Source of the DNA: Haloplanus salinus
GTDB lineage: Archaea; Halobacteriota; Halobacteria; Halobacteriales; Haloferacaceae
Reading direction: 5' to 3'
NCBI RefSeq assembly: GCF_003336245.1
Contig: NZ_QPHM01000001.1
Coordinates: forward strand, 2,236,113 to 2,300,112
Length of the DNA stretch: 64,000 bases
Below the pieces are notes generated by a model. That model saw only the letters and a list, made by a program, of their open reading frames with translations, ran no database searches and was not told the origin of the DNA. A program made the position numbers and the translations under genes. The first letter of the stretch is position 1; the number at the start of each line of letters is the position of its first letter. This document shows, piece by piece, positions 45,055-53,391 of this stretch.

Positions 45055-45470
45055 TGCGGAACCTCCTCGTCGTCGGCGTCGGGGTCAACGATCTTCGCCG
45101 GGTTGATCCACGGTTGACCGAGTGCCCACCGTCGACGCGCAACCTCGGCGTGATACTCTTTGTCGAGTACCGTTTCCGGGGCGTGCGTCGGAAGCGGGAC
45201 CGTATCGAGAAGCCCACACTCCGGGCAGGGCCGGTCGCCGTGGTCGTCGATGTAGCAGATGATGGGTTCGCCCGCCGTCACCGAACACTCGGGGCAAACG
45301 AACGTCCCGAGCTCAACGGCTTTGAACAGACAATACGCCCCACCGAGCCACGGGCCGGTTTCCCACTCCCACACATCAGCTTCGGGATTGTAGATTCGGC
45401 GGGACAGCACCTTTACCACGCGGTCGTAATCAGCGCGGGTTCCGATTGGCGTCGAGGGATCGGACGCCAT
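45051..45470 (-). CDS. Hypothetical zinc-ribbon protein
   Basis: 139 residues. TFVCPECSVTAGE and DRPCPECGLLD give a four-Cys zinc ribbon in the middle. The N-terminus is YDRVVKVLSRRIYNPEADVWEWE. The start overlaps the stop of the phosphoesterase gene by one base. Confidence 0.7.
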   Translation of the reverse strand: MASDPSTPIGTRADYDRVVKVLSRRIYNPEADVWEWETGPWLGGAYCLFKAVELGTFVCPECSVTAGEPIICYIDDHGDRPCPECGLLDTVPLPTHAPETVLDKEYHAEVARRRWALGQPWINPAKIVDPDADDEEVPQ

Positions 45471-46741
45471 CAGTTTTCACCCTCGTTTTCGAGCGCCGCA
45501 TCAACGACCTTCACCGCGGGCTCCGGGGCCGAGGGAATCGCGTCGTCGAAGTAGAGCGGGTACATCCACGTCAGCGGGCGTGAATCGGAAACGCCGTGAA
45601 CCGTGGCTGTCGGAGCGCCCCACACGCCGATGGATTCCTCGTAGTCACCGGGCGGGCTGATCGAGCCGGACATAATGACCGGAACGAGCCCGTTAATCCC
45701 GAGGATGTGCTCGATTTTCGTCTCGTGGAAGTGACCGCGGTAGGCTATGTCGAACTTGTGTCGACGGACCCACGTTCCCCACCGCTCTTTGGCCGAGTTC
45801 GTGCCAATGTGCGAGAGGGACTTGTGACCGTGGCGGAGGTGGCCGCGCCAGCGACTGTTCCGCATCGTGAAGTTCGTGAACAGCGTCGACTCGTTTTGAA
45901 TGACAGTCACGTTCGTCATCGAGGAGATCGACACCATCCGCGCCAACATTTTGTAAACCGCAGAGTCAGCGTTCGCGCCAGCAGACGGCCCCTTCACGCG
46001 CAATTCGCCGTGATTGCCGGGCTGGCACACCACCTGAACGGTGGGGAAGCGGGCCGAGAGTTCCTGAATCTGCTCGAAGTAGAGCTCAACCGCGAGGTCG
46101 ATCTGCTCATCGAGATTCAGGCACAGCTCGTGCGCTTGCGACGGGAAGATACCTTCGCCGGTCACAATGTCGCCACCAAGCAGGAGGTGGGCCGTGTCGA
46201 ACACGGACCCCGCGGCCTCTTGCCGGTCAATAAGCTCCATTGCGCGGCGGGTAACTTCGCGGATACGCTCGGCGGCGATCTCGTCGTCGAAAATGACGTT
46301 GCCAAATTCGTCGTGCGAGAACGCTCCAATGTGGTCGTCCGTCCGGTGGATAACCACGTCTTCGTGTCCGACTTCGTAAGCGAGACCACCGTCGGCAAGC
46401 GCCGGGGGCGTTTCATTGAGAAGCGCGTCGAGGCGAGCGTTCAGCTCTCGAAGGTGCTCGTTACGAAGTTTTGTTTCGGTCTGTTTGGACAGAGGTGCGT
46501 CCGTCGATGCAACTACGTGTTGTGTGCTCCGACGGAGCTGTTCGGTCTCTGACTTGGGGGAGGCGGATACTTCATAGACTCCTGAGGAGTCTCGGTCGAA
46601 CACGTATCCCTTCTTCCGAAGGCGAGAAAGAAAACCGCGAACGGAAGAGCGGGCGTAATTCAGGGACACAGCGATTTCGCTGGTCGTCGCCGGTAACTGG
46701 TCGAGAACGGACTGCTCCGCAGGAGATGGAATGTTGGTCAT
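45470..46741 (-). CDS. MRE11-like metallophosphoesterase with N-terminal winged helix
   Basis: 423 residues. Residues 1-60 form a winged helix (SPAEQSVLDQLPATTSEIAVSLNYARSSVRGFLSRLRKKGYVFDRDSSGVYEV). The phosphoesterase domain shows HRTDDHIGAF (DxH), HLLLGGDIVTG (GD), VCQPGNHGELR (GNH), HGHKSLSH (H) and AYRGHFHETK (GHxH). All metal ligands are present. It is likely a nuclease or phosphatase acting in the element's replication, as it lies next to the primase and ATPase. Confidence 0.85.
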   Translation of the reverse strand: MTNIPSPAEQSVLDQLPATTSEIAVSLNYARSSVRGFLSRLRKKGYVFDRDSSGVYEVSASPKSETEQLRRSTQHVVASTDAPLSKQTETKLRNEHLRELNARLDALLNETPPALADGGLAYEVGHEDVVIHRTDDHIGAFSHDEFGNVIFDDEIAAERIREVTRRAMELIDRQEAAGSVFDTAHLLLGGDIVTGEGIFPSQAHELCLNLDEQIDLAVELYFEQIQELSARFPTVQVVCQPGNHGELRVKGPSAGANADSAVYKMLARMVSISSMTNVTVIQNESTLFTNFTMRNSRWRGHLRHGHKSLSHIGTNSAKERWGTWVRRHKFDIAYRGHFHETKIEHILGINGLVPVIMSGSISPPGDYEESIGVWGAPTATVHGVSDSRPLTWMYPLYFDDAIPSAPEPAVKVVDAALENEGEN

Positions 46742-46807
46742 TTAGGGTTTGGGATAGGGTACTCTGCTACGGTCGCAAATTCGGGGGGAGATGTAGACAA
46801 CCCGTGA

Positions 46808-48010
46808 CTACGGCTGGAATTTACGACATTCGCGGCAGAGATCGGGACGACAGAACCGGGGGGATTTGAGCCAAAGCGTCGTCGGCCCCCACGGAGAATA
46901 CTCGTAAGCGATCACGCTGTCGATCTCGTCACGGGTACAATCTCTGTCGTGGTCTGGCGTTCGGGCGTCGAAGAACGCGAGGATTTCCTCGCTCTCAACG
47001 CCAATGTTCACTAACTCGGTCAATAGCGCGAGCTTCATCTGGTGGCTCTGATCCCCGTGATCGTACACCTCGGGGTCGTCAACGAACGCGAGGAAACACG
47101 GTTCGTGCTTCAGAAGCCGCGGGATGTGCTCAGTCTTTGCTGGAATCGCCCGCTCGTCGTACCGCTTGAGACGATTGGGGTCATACGTCCAGCGTTTCCC
47201 ACCAGCCTCGCCGCCTCGATCAGACAGCTTGATCCGGTGGGTAATCTGCTTTGCCGCTCTCGCAGATTCCACGCGGCGGGATTCGTTGAGAAGCGGGCGC
47301 GGCTCCGAGGTGAGCCGTTCATAGTCGGCGGCGGTCAACGTCGCCAGCTCCTCGATGGAGACCGGGACGCAGTACCGAGGCTCCCCGAAATTCCGAGTCG
47401 CCCCCTCGTGGAGCGTATTCGGAAGCCGGGTCAGCCGGGCGAGATCAGAGGAGTCAACGTCGACCCACTCGCTGACTGACGCGCCCGACTCCCGATCTAT
47501 CGTTTCGAGTAAGTCATCCGCGAACGACCGAAGCCCGGCTTTGAATTGCGCGGGCGTTCCTATCTTGAAGTCGATGGTCGGAAAGTCGAGGTAGAAGTGG
47601 ACGCCCTTATGGCCGGAGAGCGCCGCACGCCACACCTTGTCGTGGCCGCCGTTGAGGAGCGTCCGGGCGAATGGGTGGACGGCCTGTTCAAGAAGCACGG
47701 TCAGATCAGCCCGCCACGCTTCTCGATCAGCCTCACCCGGATTCTTCGGACGCCCGTAGAGCCCACCCGAGGGAATGTCGAAGTCGAACATCATCGTGTC
47801 CACGTCGGGAACCTCGCCGTCAATCGTGTGACCGCGGGGGAAGCCGTACACCGAAATGTATCCGGGCTCGCCTTCCCGCAACGACGACGCGAACCGAGCA
47901 ACCTGTTCGGGCGTCTGCACCGTGATTTGCATTTGCCCTACACGCCGGGGGTACGACGGTGCCCACTCAGCGATTACGTCTTCGAGATGTGGATTCATCG
48001 TGCTAATCAT
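46808..48010 (-). CDS. Archaeo-eukaryotic primase: PriS-like domain fused to PriL-like Fe-S domain
   Basis: 400 residues. The catalytic AEP acids are in TMMFDFDIPSGG. The sGxKGxH motif is LSGHKGVHFYLDF, and the third acidic motif is in WVDVDSSDLARLTRLPNTLHEG. The C-terminal 110 residues (HEPCFLAFVDD...GDQSHQMKLALLTELVNIGVESEEILAFF...DCTRDEIDSVI...FCRPDLCRECRKF) look like the PriL Fe-S domain. One chain thus carries both primase functions. The start overlaps the stop of the ATPase gene (ATGA). Confidence 0.86.
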   Translation of the reverse strand: MISTMNPHLEDVIAEWAPSYPRRVGQMQITVQTPEQVARFASSLREGEPGYISVYGFPRGHTIDGEVPDVDTMMFDFDIPSGGLYGRPKNPGEADREAWRADLTVLLEQAVHPFARTLLNGGHDKVWRAALSGHKGVHFYLDFPTIDFKIGTPAQFKAGLRSFADDLLETIDRESGASVSEWVDVDSSDLARLTRLPNTLHEGATRNFGEPRYCVPVSIEELATLTAADYERLTSEPRPLLNESRRVESARAAKQITHRIKLSDRGGEAGGKRWTYDPNRLKRYDERAIPAKTEHIPRLLKHEPCFLAFVDDPEVYDHGDQSHQMKLALLTELVNIGVESEEILAFFDARTPDHDRDCTRDEIDSVIAYEYSPWGPTTLWLKSPRFCRPDLCRECRKFQP

Positions 48011-49509
48011 CGGGTAAGGGTTCCCTGTGTCGAGCCGTCAGCTTCCGGCTCCGGCTCGGGGGTGGCCTCAACCTCAGACTCCGCTTCGTCTGTGTCCGTG
48101 TCGTCGGCACTCTTGTAGAGCGGCGTCGACAGCACCTCTTTCAGCTCGTCTTCGGCCTCGGACAGTTCTTCGTCGAGCGAGGTGTCTTCGAGAATGTTGA
48201 CCGTCTCACCCGTGATCGGGTGCTGAACGATCATTGCCTCGGGAGAGCAGTACCGCTCAACGTACTTTTCTGCCTGTTCAGCCGGGAGGTTCGCCCGGAC
48301 TGTCTCGGCGGCCTTCTCAACGACGCCCTCCCAATCAATCTTGGACTTGTAATCCATATAGGAGGCCATCGGAGACGCCTGCCACGTAATCGGACTGTCG
48401 TCGTGGCGAATAACGTAGCCCTTAGTGAACATATTTTCCAGCGAGCGCCGAACGTCGCGGTCGGTCACGTTGTGGCCGCCCTGAATCAGCATTTGCTGAA
48501 TCTCCGCGACGGTGTACGACGACGGCTTCTCACGGAGGAGGCTGAGTACCTCAATGTCGTGGCCGCGAAGGTTGAGTGCGGAGCGAAGCATCTTCTCTCC
48601 GAAAATCACCATCGCATACCAGCAGTCGACGGGCGTCACGATCATTACGCGCTCGCCGTCTTCGAGGAACGTCATTAGCCGTTCCGCGTGGTGGTACAGC
48701 GCAACCGCCCGCATAAACTTGAACAGACGTTGATTGTCGCGCCGAGCCTCGTTGAACATCGGCGGAATTACCTCAGCTTCCGCGATTGCCTCAGCCGCCG
48801 GGTTCCAGAAGGTCGCCATCGGCTTCTCGCTCTCGCGGCGCGTGCGGAATATCTCGGCGGTCTCGAAGACGCCGGTCATATATTCGCGGATTTGCGCCGC
48901 CCGTTCCTCGCCCACCGAGGGCGTGAACGTGCGGGCCTCAACGGCGGCCTGAAGGGCCATCACCGCCTCGGTCTGTTCGCGGGAGCCGTCCGATGTGAGG
49001 ATCAGCGCCCGATTCTTGATCTCGGCGTAGTCGTTGAGGTTAATATCCTCGTTGTCGGTCGCAATCTGGAGGATCAGCGTTGCCGGCGGGTCAATCGTTT
49101 TGTCGACGACTTCCCCGAGGGTAACGTCAGTCACCTTCCGGTTCGAGGGCCGACCGTCACCGTGGTCCTTCAGAATCGGCTCCCACGTTTTCTCCATCGA
49201 GGCCAGATCGCCCCAATTGTGGACGGGGCGCTGGTTCATCTTGTCGAACTCGTAGTAGAGCGCGGTTTCCGAAGCGGTCGTCGGCACCGTGTAGACGAGG
49301 TTTTCGTGGTTCGTGAACGTCGAGGACGCCGAGTTGACGCTGTGGGTCTTACCGGACGACGAGGGGCCGTCGAAGATAATCAGGCCGCCCATCGGCATTG
49401 CCAGCGCCAACGTGAGCAAGTTGTGTTCCTCGCCCGCCGTCGGGTAGTCCTTCGCAAGTTGCAGAACCTCGTAGAGTGACGGGACAGCCGAAGTCTCGCC
49501 GTCACTCAT
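48007..49509 (-). CDS. P-loop ATPase of the replication module
   Basis: 500 residues. Walker A LIIFDGPSSSGKTHS is at about residues 42-56. A Walker B-like DPPATLILQIATDNEDINL follows near 140, then NRALILTSDGSREQTEAVM. The C-terminal half has two winged-helix-like segments (VLSLLREKPSSYTVAEIQQMLIQGGHNVTDRDVRRSLENMFTKGYVIRHDDSPITW) and an acidic PEPEPEADG tail. The context with primase and polymerase suggests a helicase or loader, but no clear helicase motifs are seen. Confidence 0.75.
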   Translation of the reverse strand: MSDGETSAVPSLYEVLQLAKDYPTAGEEHNLLTLALAMPMGGLIIFDGPSSSGKTHSVNSASSTFTNHENLVYTVPTTASETALYYEFDKMNQRPVHNWGDLASMEKTWEPILKDHGDGRPSNRKVTDVTLGEVVDKTIDPPATLILQIATDNEDINLNDYAEIKNRALILTSDGSREQTEAVMALQAAVEARTFTPSVGEERAAQIREYMTGVFETAEIFRTRRESEKPMATFWNPAAEAIAEAEVIPPMFNEARRDNQRLFKFMRAVALYHHAERLMTFLEDGERVMIVTPVDCWYAMVIFGEKMLRSALNLRGHDIEVLSLLREKPSSYTVAEIQQMLIQGGHNVTDRDVRRSLENMFTKGYVIRHDDSPITWQASPMASYMDYKSKIDWEGVVEKAAETVRANLPAEQAEKYVERYCSPEAMIVQHPITGETVNILEDTSLDEELSEAEDELKEVLSTPLYKSADDTDTDEAESEVEATPEPEPEADGSTQGTLTR

Positions 49510-49729
49510 CGCCGTCGGTTCCCTCCTCAGTCATTTTCTTGGCGAGGACTCGGGTCATTAGGTTTCGCTCGGCGTTCTCTCTAACGAGCTCGCCAAGCTC
49601 CTTCGAGACGACCTCAAGATCGTCGCCTTCCTCGATGGTCGCGGTTACAGACTCGAATACCTCGACGGGCTCGAACCGTTCCAACTGCACTTTACGGCCA
49701 TAGCTGGCGGTGTATTCTGTTAGTTTCAT
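49502..49729 (-). CDS. Hypothetical 75-residue protein
   Basis: MKLTEYTASYGRKVQLERFEPVEVFESVTATIEEGDDLEVVSKELGELVRENAER... a beta N-terminus and an acidic helix. The shape (EYTASYGRKVQLERFEPV) resembles small phage single-strand-binding or regulatory proteins, but I cannot assign it. The start is 4 bases after an exact CCTGAACC; the stop overlaps the ATPase start by 8 bases. Confidence 0.68.
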   Translation of the reverse strand: MKLTEYTASYGRKVQLERFEPVEVFESVTATIEEGDDLEVVSKELGELVRENAERNLMTRVLAKKMTEEGTDGDE

Positions 49730-49733
49730 TTTG

Positions 49734-49741
49734 GGTTCAGG
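49734..49741 (-). promoter_or_regulatory. CCTGAACC motif before the 49729 gene
   Basis: Exact 8-mer (CCTGAACCCAAAATG) in a 140-base gap. The gap also holds GCTGACCACGCC, repeated in the leader of the 50865 gene. Confidence 0.5.
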
Positions 49742-49869
49742 AATCAGTCGTCGAGCTATACATCGAGCCGCTGTTTCTCGCAGAATAATCGGTGAAAGTT
49801 ACCCCCGGTATTCGTTGAGAAGGCGGCGAGCACTCCGGCGGCGTGGTCAGCACCGCCCCGCACTCAGCC

Positions 49870-50865
49870 TCAGCGGTTGTGGACGGCTTGGAGAATCGTC
49901 TCCTCGCCCACCGCGTCGATCATCTCGGTCGTCAGCGGAGAGTCGGCGTTCTCAGCCGTCTCGTAGAGCTGGTCGAGGATCGTCGCGTCGTCGTCCACGC
50001 CGAACGTCGCCATCGCACGGATGAAGCCGTCGACGGGACCGGGGAGCGCGGCGTCGTTCTCAGCGGATTCAGCCGCCGGTTCCGGCGAGGTCTCCGTGGC
50101 CGTCGCGGTCGCCGTCGCGGAAGCCCCACCGTCGGTCTCGACGCCGGGGGTCTGCTGGACGGGCGCACCGATGGAGTTGTCCATCACGACCTGCGCTCCG
50201 GTCACGAGGTCGATCATCACCGGGTAGTGGAAGTCGTACTTGTCGCCGGGCCGAACCTGCTTGAAGTACGCGACTTCCAGCCCTTCGAGATCGCCCCGAA
50301 GGTCGAGCGGGGTAGCGAGCCAGTTGGTCAGACTCTCCGTCTGGAGAACTGCCGACTCACCCTGCGTGCTCAGGAGCTTTGCGAGGCGCTTTGCCGACGA
50401 GCTCGGCTTCTTCGCGCCCTGCTCCCACATAATGACGTTGCCAATCTCGTAGGCCCCGTCAGCCACGACGAACTCGCCGTCAGCGTAGACCGCGGTCTCG
50501 TCGGGTTCGCCCGAGATGGGGTCGCCAGAGAGCGCCGCCGCAACCGGCGCGTAGTGGTAGGTCTCACGGAAGCTCTCGGAGTGTCGCTCCGGGGCATCGA
50601 GCACGCCGAAGTCCTCGCCGTCGAGGAAGCCGAGCGCGTTCCACGAGAACAGCTTTACCCGACCAGGCTTATCCTTCCGCTCCATCAAAACGCCGTCCAC
50701 GAGGGTTACGTCGCCCATCACGAAGCCGAGGGACTGGCCGCCAGAGTTACCGATCACCACGCGGTCGACGAAGCCGCGGATCGTCGTCTCGGGAGTGATC
50801 GAGAGGTTCACGTCGTCGTAGTCGTTGTCGTTGCCACTCGTGTTGCCAATGTTGTATTTGGACAT
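49870..50865 (-). CDS. Hypothetical protein of the element (331 residues)
   Basis: The ATG at 50865 (MSKYNIGNTSGNDNDYDDVNL) is preceded by GGAGATCAC, a Shine-Dalgarno-like site 9 bases away. The body is mixed alpha/beta (ETTIRGFVDRVVIGNSGGQSLGFVMGDVTLVDGVLM...). The linker is Ala/Thr/Glu-rich, and a C-terminal helical domain follows (PVDGFIRAMATFGVDDDATILDQLYETAENADSPLTTEMIDAVGEETILQAVHNR). No family recognised. The leader is long and contains three tRNA-like elements. Confidence 0.72.
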   Translation of the reverse strand: MSKYNIGNTSGNDNDYDDVNLSITPETTIRGFVDRVVIGNSGGQSLGFVMGDVTLVDGVLMERKDKPGRVKLFSWNALGFLDGEDFGVLDAPERHSESFRETYHYAPVAAALSGDPISGEPDETAVYADGEFVVADGAYEIGNVIMWEQGAKKPSSSAKRLAKLLSTQGESAVLQTESLTNWLATPLDLRGDLEGLEVAYFKQVRPGDKYDFHYPVMIDLVTGAQVVMDNSIGAPVQQTPGVETDGGASATATATATETSPEPAAESAENDAALPGPVDGFIRAMATFGVDDDATILDQLYETAENADSPLTTEMIDAVGEETILQAVHNR

Positions 50866-51006
50866 TTGTGTGATCTCCTGTTGGGAGAAGACGCCGCCAA
50901 AGAACGGCGGCTGGGAGAACCGGGCGTGGTCAGCGCCCGCAAAATCGCAGATCGCAGACCGCAAACACAGAGTGCAAAAGACGAGTCAACGCCCCAAAGG
51001 GGGCAG

Positions 51007-51053
51007 AGCTACACCGGGGAATTGAACCCCGGTCGGGGGAGCCACCCGTAGCT
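51007..51053 (-). ncRNA. tRNA-like minihelix 1
   Basis: Minus strand: acceptor AGCTAC pairs with GTAGCT. Inside are a mini-hairpin GGG-TGGCT-CCC, a CCGA linker, and a T-arm CCGGGG-TTCAATT-CCCCGG. There is no D or anticodon arm. Two bases after the acceptor comes a GC hairpin GCCCC-CTTT-GGGGC (51004-50991). It lies in the leader of the 50865 gene. Confidence 0.7.
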
Positions 51054-51116
51054 ACCATTAAAGAGAACTATCAATGAATGGTACAACTTGTCGGTTAGTG
51101 TGTCTCAGAAAGCCCC

Positions 51117-51169
51117 GAAGCCCCGGAGGAATCGAACCTCCTCTCAGCACCAGCGGCGGATACGGCTTC
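51117..51169 (-). ncRNA. tRNA-like minihelix 2
   Basis: Acceptor GAAGCC pairs with GGCTTC. The T-arm is GGAGG-TTCGATT-CCTCC. About 21 unstructured bases replace the D and anticodon arms. The flanking hairpin is less clear than in the other copies. Confidence 0.55.
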
Positions 51170-51266
51170 GAGTATTGGGGGAAAGTTGAGTTGACTGCGT
51201 GCGCCTGCTTCGCGCAACCGACCGAACGGTGGACAACAGGGGGAAGTGACAACCCCGCGTCCACAG

Positions 51267-51325
51267 GGACAACGACTGGAGTCGAACCAGTCAGAGCGCC
51301 AAGTAGCTCCGCCGCCTTTTTGTCC
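51267..51325 (-). ncRNA. tRNA-like minihelix 3
   Basis: Acceptor GGACAAA/GTTGTCC (6 of 7 pairs). T-arm GACTGG-TTCGACT-CCAGTC. The 26-base middle may form one small hairpin (GAGC/GCTC). A long hairpin GTGGAC...GTCCAC (51264-51229) follows 2 bases later. A TATA-like ATATTATAG lies just upstream at 51330-51338. Confidence 0.6.
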
Positions 51326-51453
51326 TCACTATAATATTCGTTGGAAACCTGTTAAAGCTGTCGGAAATTCAGGCGTCTGACCGGATTTCAGTAGCACGGC
51401 CACCGCAACTTTATCCCATCAGCCAGCAATTATAGTTCGTAGATTGCCAGTAA

Positions 51454-52035
51454 ATGACAGAGAGAGAACTTAGGCCGTACAAAATATGCCCTTTCTGTGG
51501 CGAACGGGTATTCGCCAGAGGACTCTACCTTCACGTTCTCAATAGCCCCGACGAGGCGCACGGGGGAGAAGACGCGGTTCCCGAGGGATTCAGCGCAAGC
51601 GACGTTGACTCCGAGGGACAAGCGGCCAAAGATGTTACTGACGAATCCGACGACCAAGCTGGTCTGAATATAATGTGCAAGTTCTGTGGGGAAGTGTACC
51701 CCGACAAAGAAGAACTTGGCAAACACCTCTCGATGATGAAACGGATTGACGATCCGTCTCACCCGGAGAAAACAACCCCGGACACCGCTGGATTGAGTGT
51801 CCCCGAGAACACGTCTCCGATTCGTCGATTTTCGAGGTTTCAGGGTAGCGCCGATAATCCAATGGCGCAATTTCGCAGAGAACGCGCCGCCAGTCAAACG
51901 CCCGACGAACTCAAATTCGTCCCACTTGAGGAGATTTTGGAACTCCGAAATTGGGCAAGAGAGCGAGAGGGGCAATCGGGAGCATACGTAAAGGTCGCTG
52001 AACAGCTCGATGAACTCGTTAGGAAGTATGGTTGA
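51454..52035 (+). CDS. Two-finger C2H2-like zinc-finger protein
   Basis: 193 residues. Finger 1 KICPFCGERVFARGLYLHVLN and finger 2 MCKFCGEVYPDKEELGKHLSM are separated by an acidic linker. The C-terminus has a helix FVPLEEILELRNWAREREG. Probably a DNA-binding regulator. A CTTTATCC box at 51409-51416 would give a short leader. It is one of few rightward genes in the element and faces away from the leader of the 50865 gene. Confidence 0.8.
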   Translation: MTERELRPYKICPFCGERVFARGLYLHVLNSPDEAHGGEDAVPEGFSASDVDSEGQAAKDVTDESDDQAGLNIMCKFCGEVYPDKEELGKHLSMMKRIDDPSHPEKTTPDTAGLSVPENTSPIRRFSRFQGSADNPMAQFRRERAASQTPDELKFVPLEEILELRNWAREREGQSGAYVKVAEQLDELVRKYG

Positions 52036-52084
52036 GAAGCGCGGCGACTCCCCAACCTCACCGCTACCGCCGCCGCCGAGGCCG

Positions 52085-52600
52085 TCACACTCCTAACTCC
52101 TCCTTCAGGGTCTTGCTGTCGTAGTCCCTGTTTTCTGTCCACGACGAGAGCTGTTCAGCCATCTTGACGATCTCCACGATCCCCTCGGCGGTCTCGTGTT
52201 CGTCGTCTTCGAGGAGCGGGTAGATGCCGTCAAGAAACAGCTCCATATCTGGCGCTAAGGCCAGCGAATATGGGCCGATGATCTCACAGATTCGAGCTAT
52301 GTCGTCGCGGCGGGAGATCGAGACGATGAAGTTCCCGGCGTCTGTCTCCCGAACGGTTGAATAAATCCCGTTCTGGATACACCAGTCGTCGAAAAACGCC
52401 ATTACGATCTCCCGGTTAATCCGCACCCGGAAGTCGGTGTGTATCCCGAATCCGTGGCGGGTCTGTTGATGCTGTTGGGCGCTTACACTTAGGCTTCCTC
52501 GGGTGTCGAGAAGGCCGGCGATGTAAGCGGTAGTCTCCGCGCTTTCTTCGTCTACCATTGGTTGTCGTAACCATTTGAAGGGGGATATTTGTATCTTCAT
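52085..52600 (-). CDS. LAGLIDADG homing-endonuclease-like protein
   Basis: 171 residues. AYIAGLLDTRGSLSVSA matches the LAGLIDADG dodecapeptide (YLAGLxDxxGS) with Asp present. A second repeat could be SLALAPDMELFLDGIYPLL, which is degenerate. A single motif in 171 residues suggests a homodimer. It converges with the zinc-finger gene, 49 bases between stops. Confidence 0.75.
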   Translation of the reverse strand: MKIQISPFKWLRQPMVDEESAETTAYIAGLLDTRGSLSVSAQQHQQTRHGFGIHTDFRVRINREIVMAFFDDWCIQNGIYSTVRETDAGNFIVSISRRDDIARICEIIGPYSLALAPDMELFLDGIYPLLEDDEHETAEGIVEIVKMAEQLSSWTENRDYDSKTLKEELGV

Positions 52601-52917
52601 TGCTGCCTATGCTACTCAGATTCGGTCAGACTCCTTAATTTCAGATAGCTTTATATTCTCTTAGAGCGTTTATTAAGTAGAGAACAACCGTGAGAGGGTT
52701 CTCTGGTTAGATACCTTCTGAGAGTCTACTCTACTTAGACTACTCTATCTGGTACTACTCTACCTATACTACATACTCCGTCCTATATTGAGAGAGATCG
52801 CTTCTCAACCAATACAGGAGAACATACTCTAACTGTAATAGTATAGCTGGAGTACGTCAGCCTGTAATATATCTGCCGAGAGACGCCTCTCTCAATTCCG
52901 TTGTCTCCTATCTACCA
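52601..52917. promoter_or_regulatory. AT-rich divergent promoter region
   Basis: 317 bases without a gene, with a run of TACTCTAC/TACTACTC-like steps at 52722-52782. Bases 52790-52834 resemble 31322-31366. A TAATATAT box at 52866-52873 can drive the gene at 52918. Confidence 0.5.
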
Positions 52918-53391
52918 ATGCCGTTTGACGAATTATCTGAAGAACCACTTGTTTCGCCGGACACTGAGAACGCTACCAAGTTCCACCCGTCCGAAGCACC
53001 CTCCGAACAGAAATCGTACTGGAAGCGCCTCGGTGGCTACAACTCTGGTGTCTACAACGGTTACTGGGAGGACTCAACTGAAATCCGCCGCCTCGACAAT
53101 CTCTCTGTCTTCGACTCGATCAGCTCGCAACTTGAGCTGACCCCATACCAGAAGCGAACTGGTCGGATGCACTTCGACGATCTGAACATCCGCGAGATTG
53201 GATACGGCGTCGAGCTGATCTCCTTCGCTCTCTGCGCCATCGTTGCCGAGAAAGACGGGCGTCGATACTCCCCGAAGGCCAACCCCGAGAACACCGACAC
53301 CGAGTTTGTCCGAATCGCTGACTCTCTCGACTTCCGACCCCGCCTCATTGAGCGGGCCATTTGTGCCGTCCGGGGTGAGCTGGATGCGTAG
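52918..53391 (+). CDS. Hypothetical protein, possibly cyclin-fold
   Basis: 157 residues. The second half is helical (SISSQLELTPYQKRTGRMHFDDLNIREIGYGVELISFALCAIVAEKDGRR, then RLIERAICAVRGELDA), resembling a single cyclin-like repeat of TFIIB proteins. It has no zinc ribbon. This is a weak resemblance. It overlaps the ERCC4 nuclease start by 8 bases, so the two are co-transcribed. Confidence 0.65.
   Translation: MPFDELSEEPLVSPDTENATKFHPSEAPSEQKSYWKRLGGYNSGVYNGYWEDSTEIRRLDNLSVFDSISSQLELTPYQKRTGRMHFDDLNIREIGYGVELISFALCAIVAEKDGRRYSPKANPENTDTEFVRIADSLDFRPRLIERAICAVRGELDA

Noticed and set aside
49742-49869. 36-codon GTG frame in the gap before the 49729 gene
   Set aside because: GTG start, atypical composition; the GADHA similarity to the 50865 leader is better explained by a shared leader sequence.
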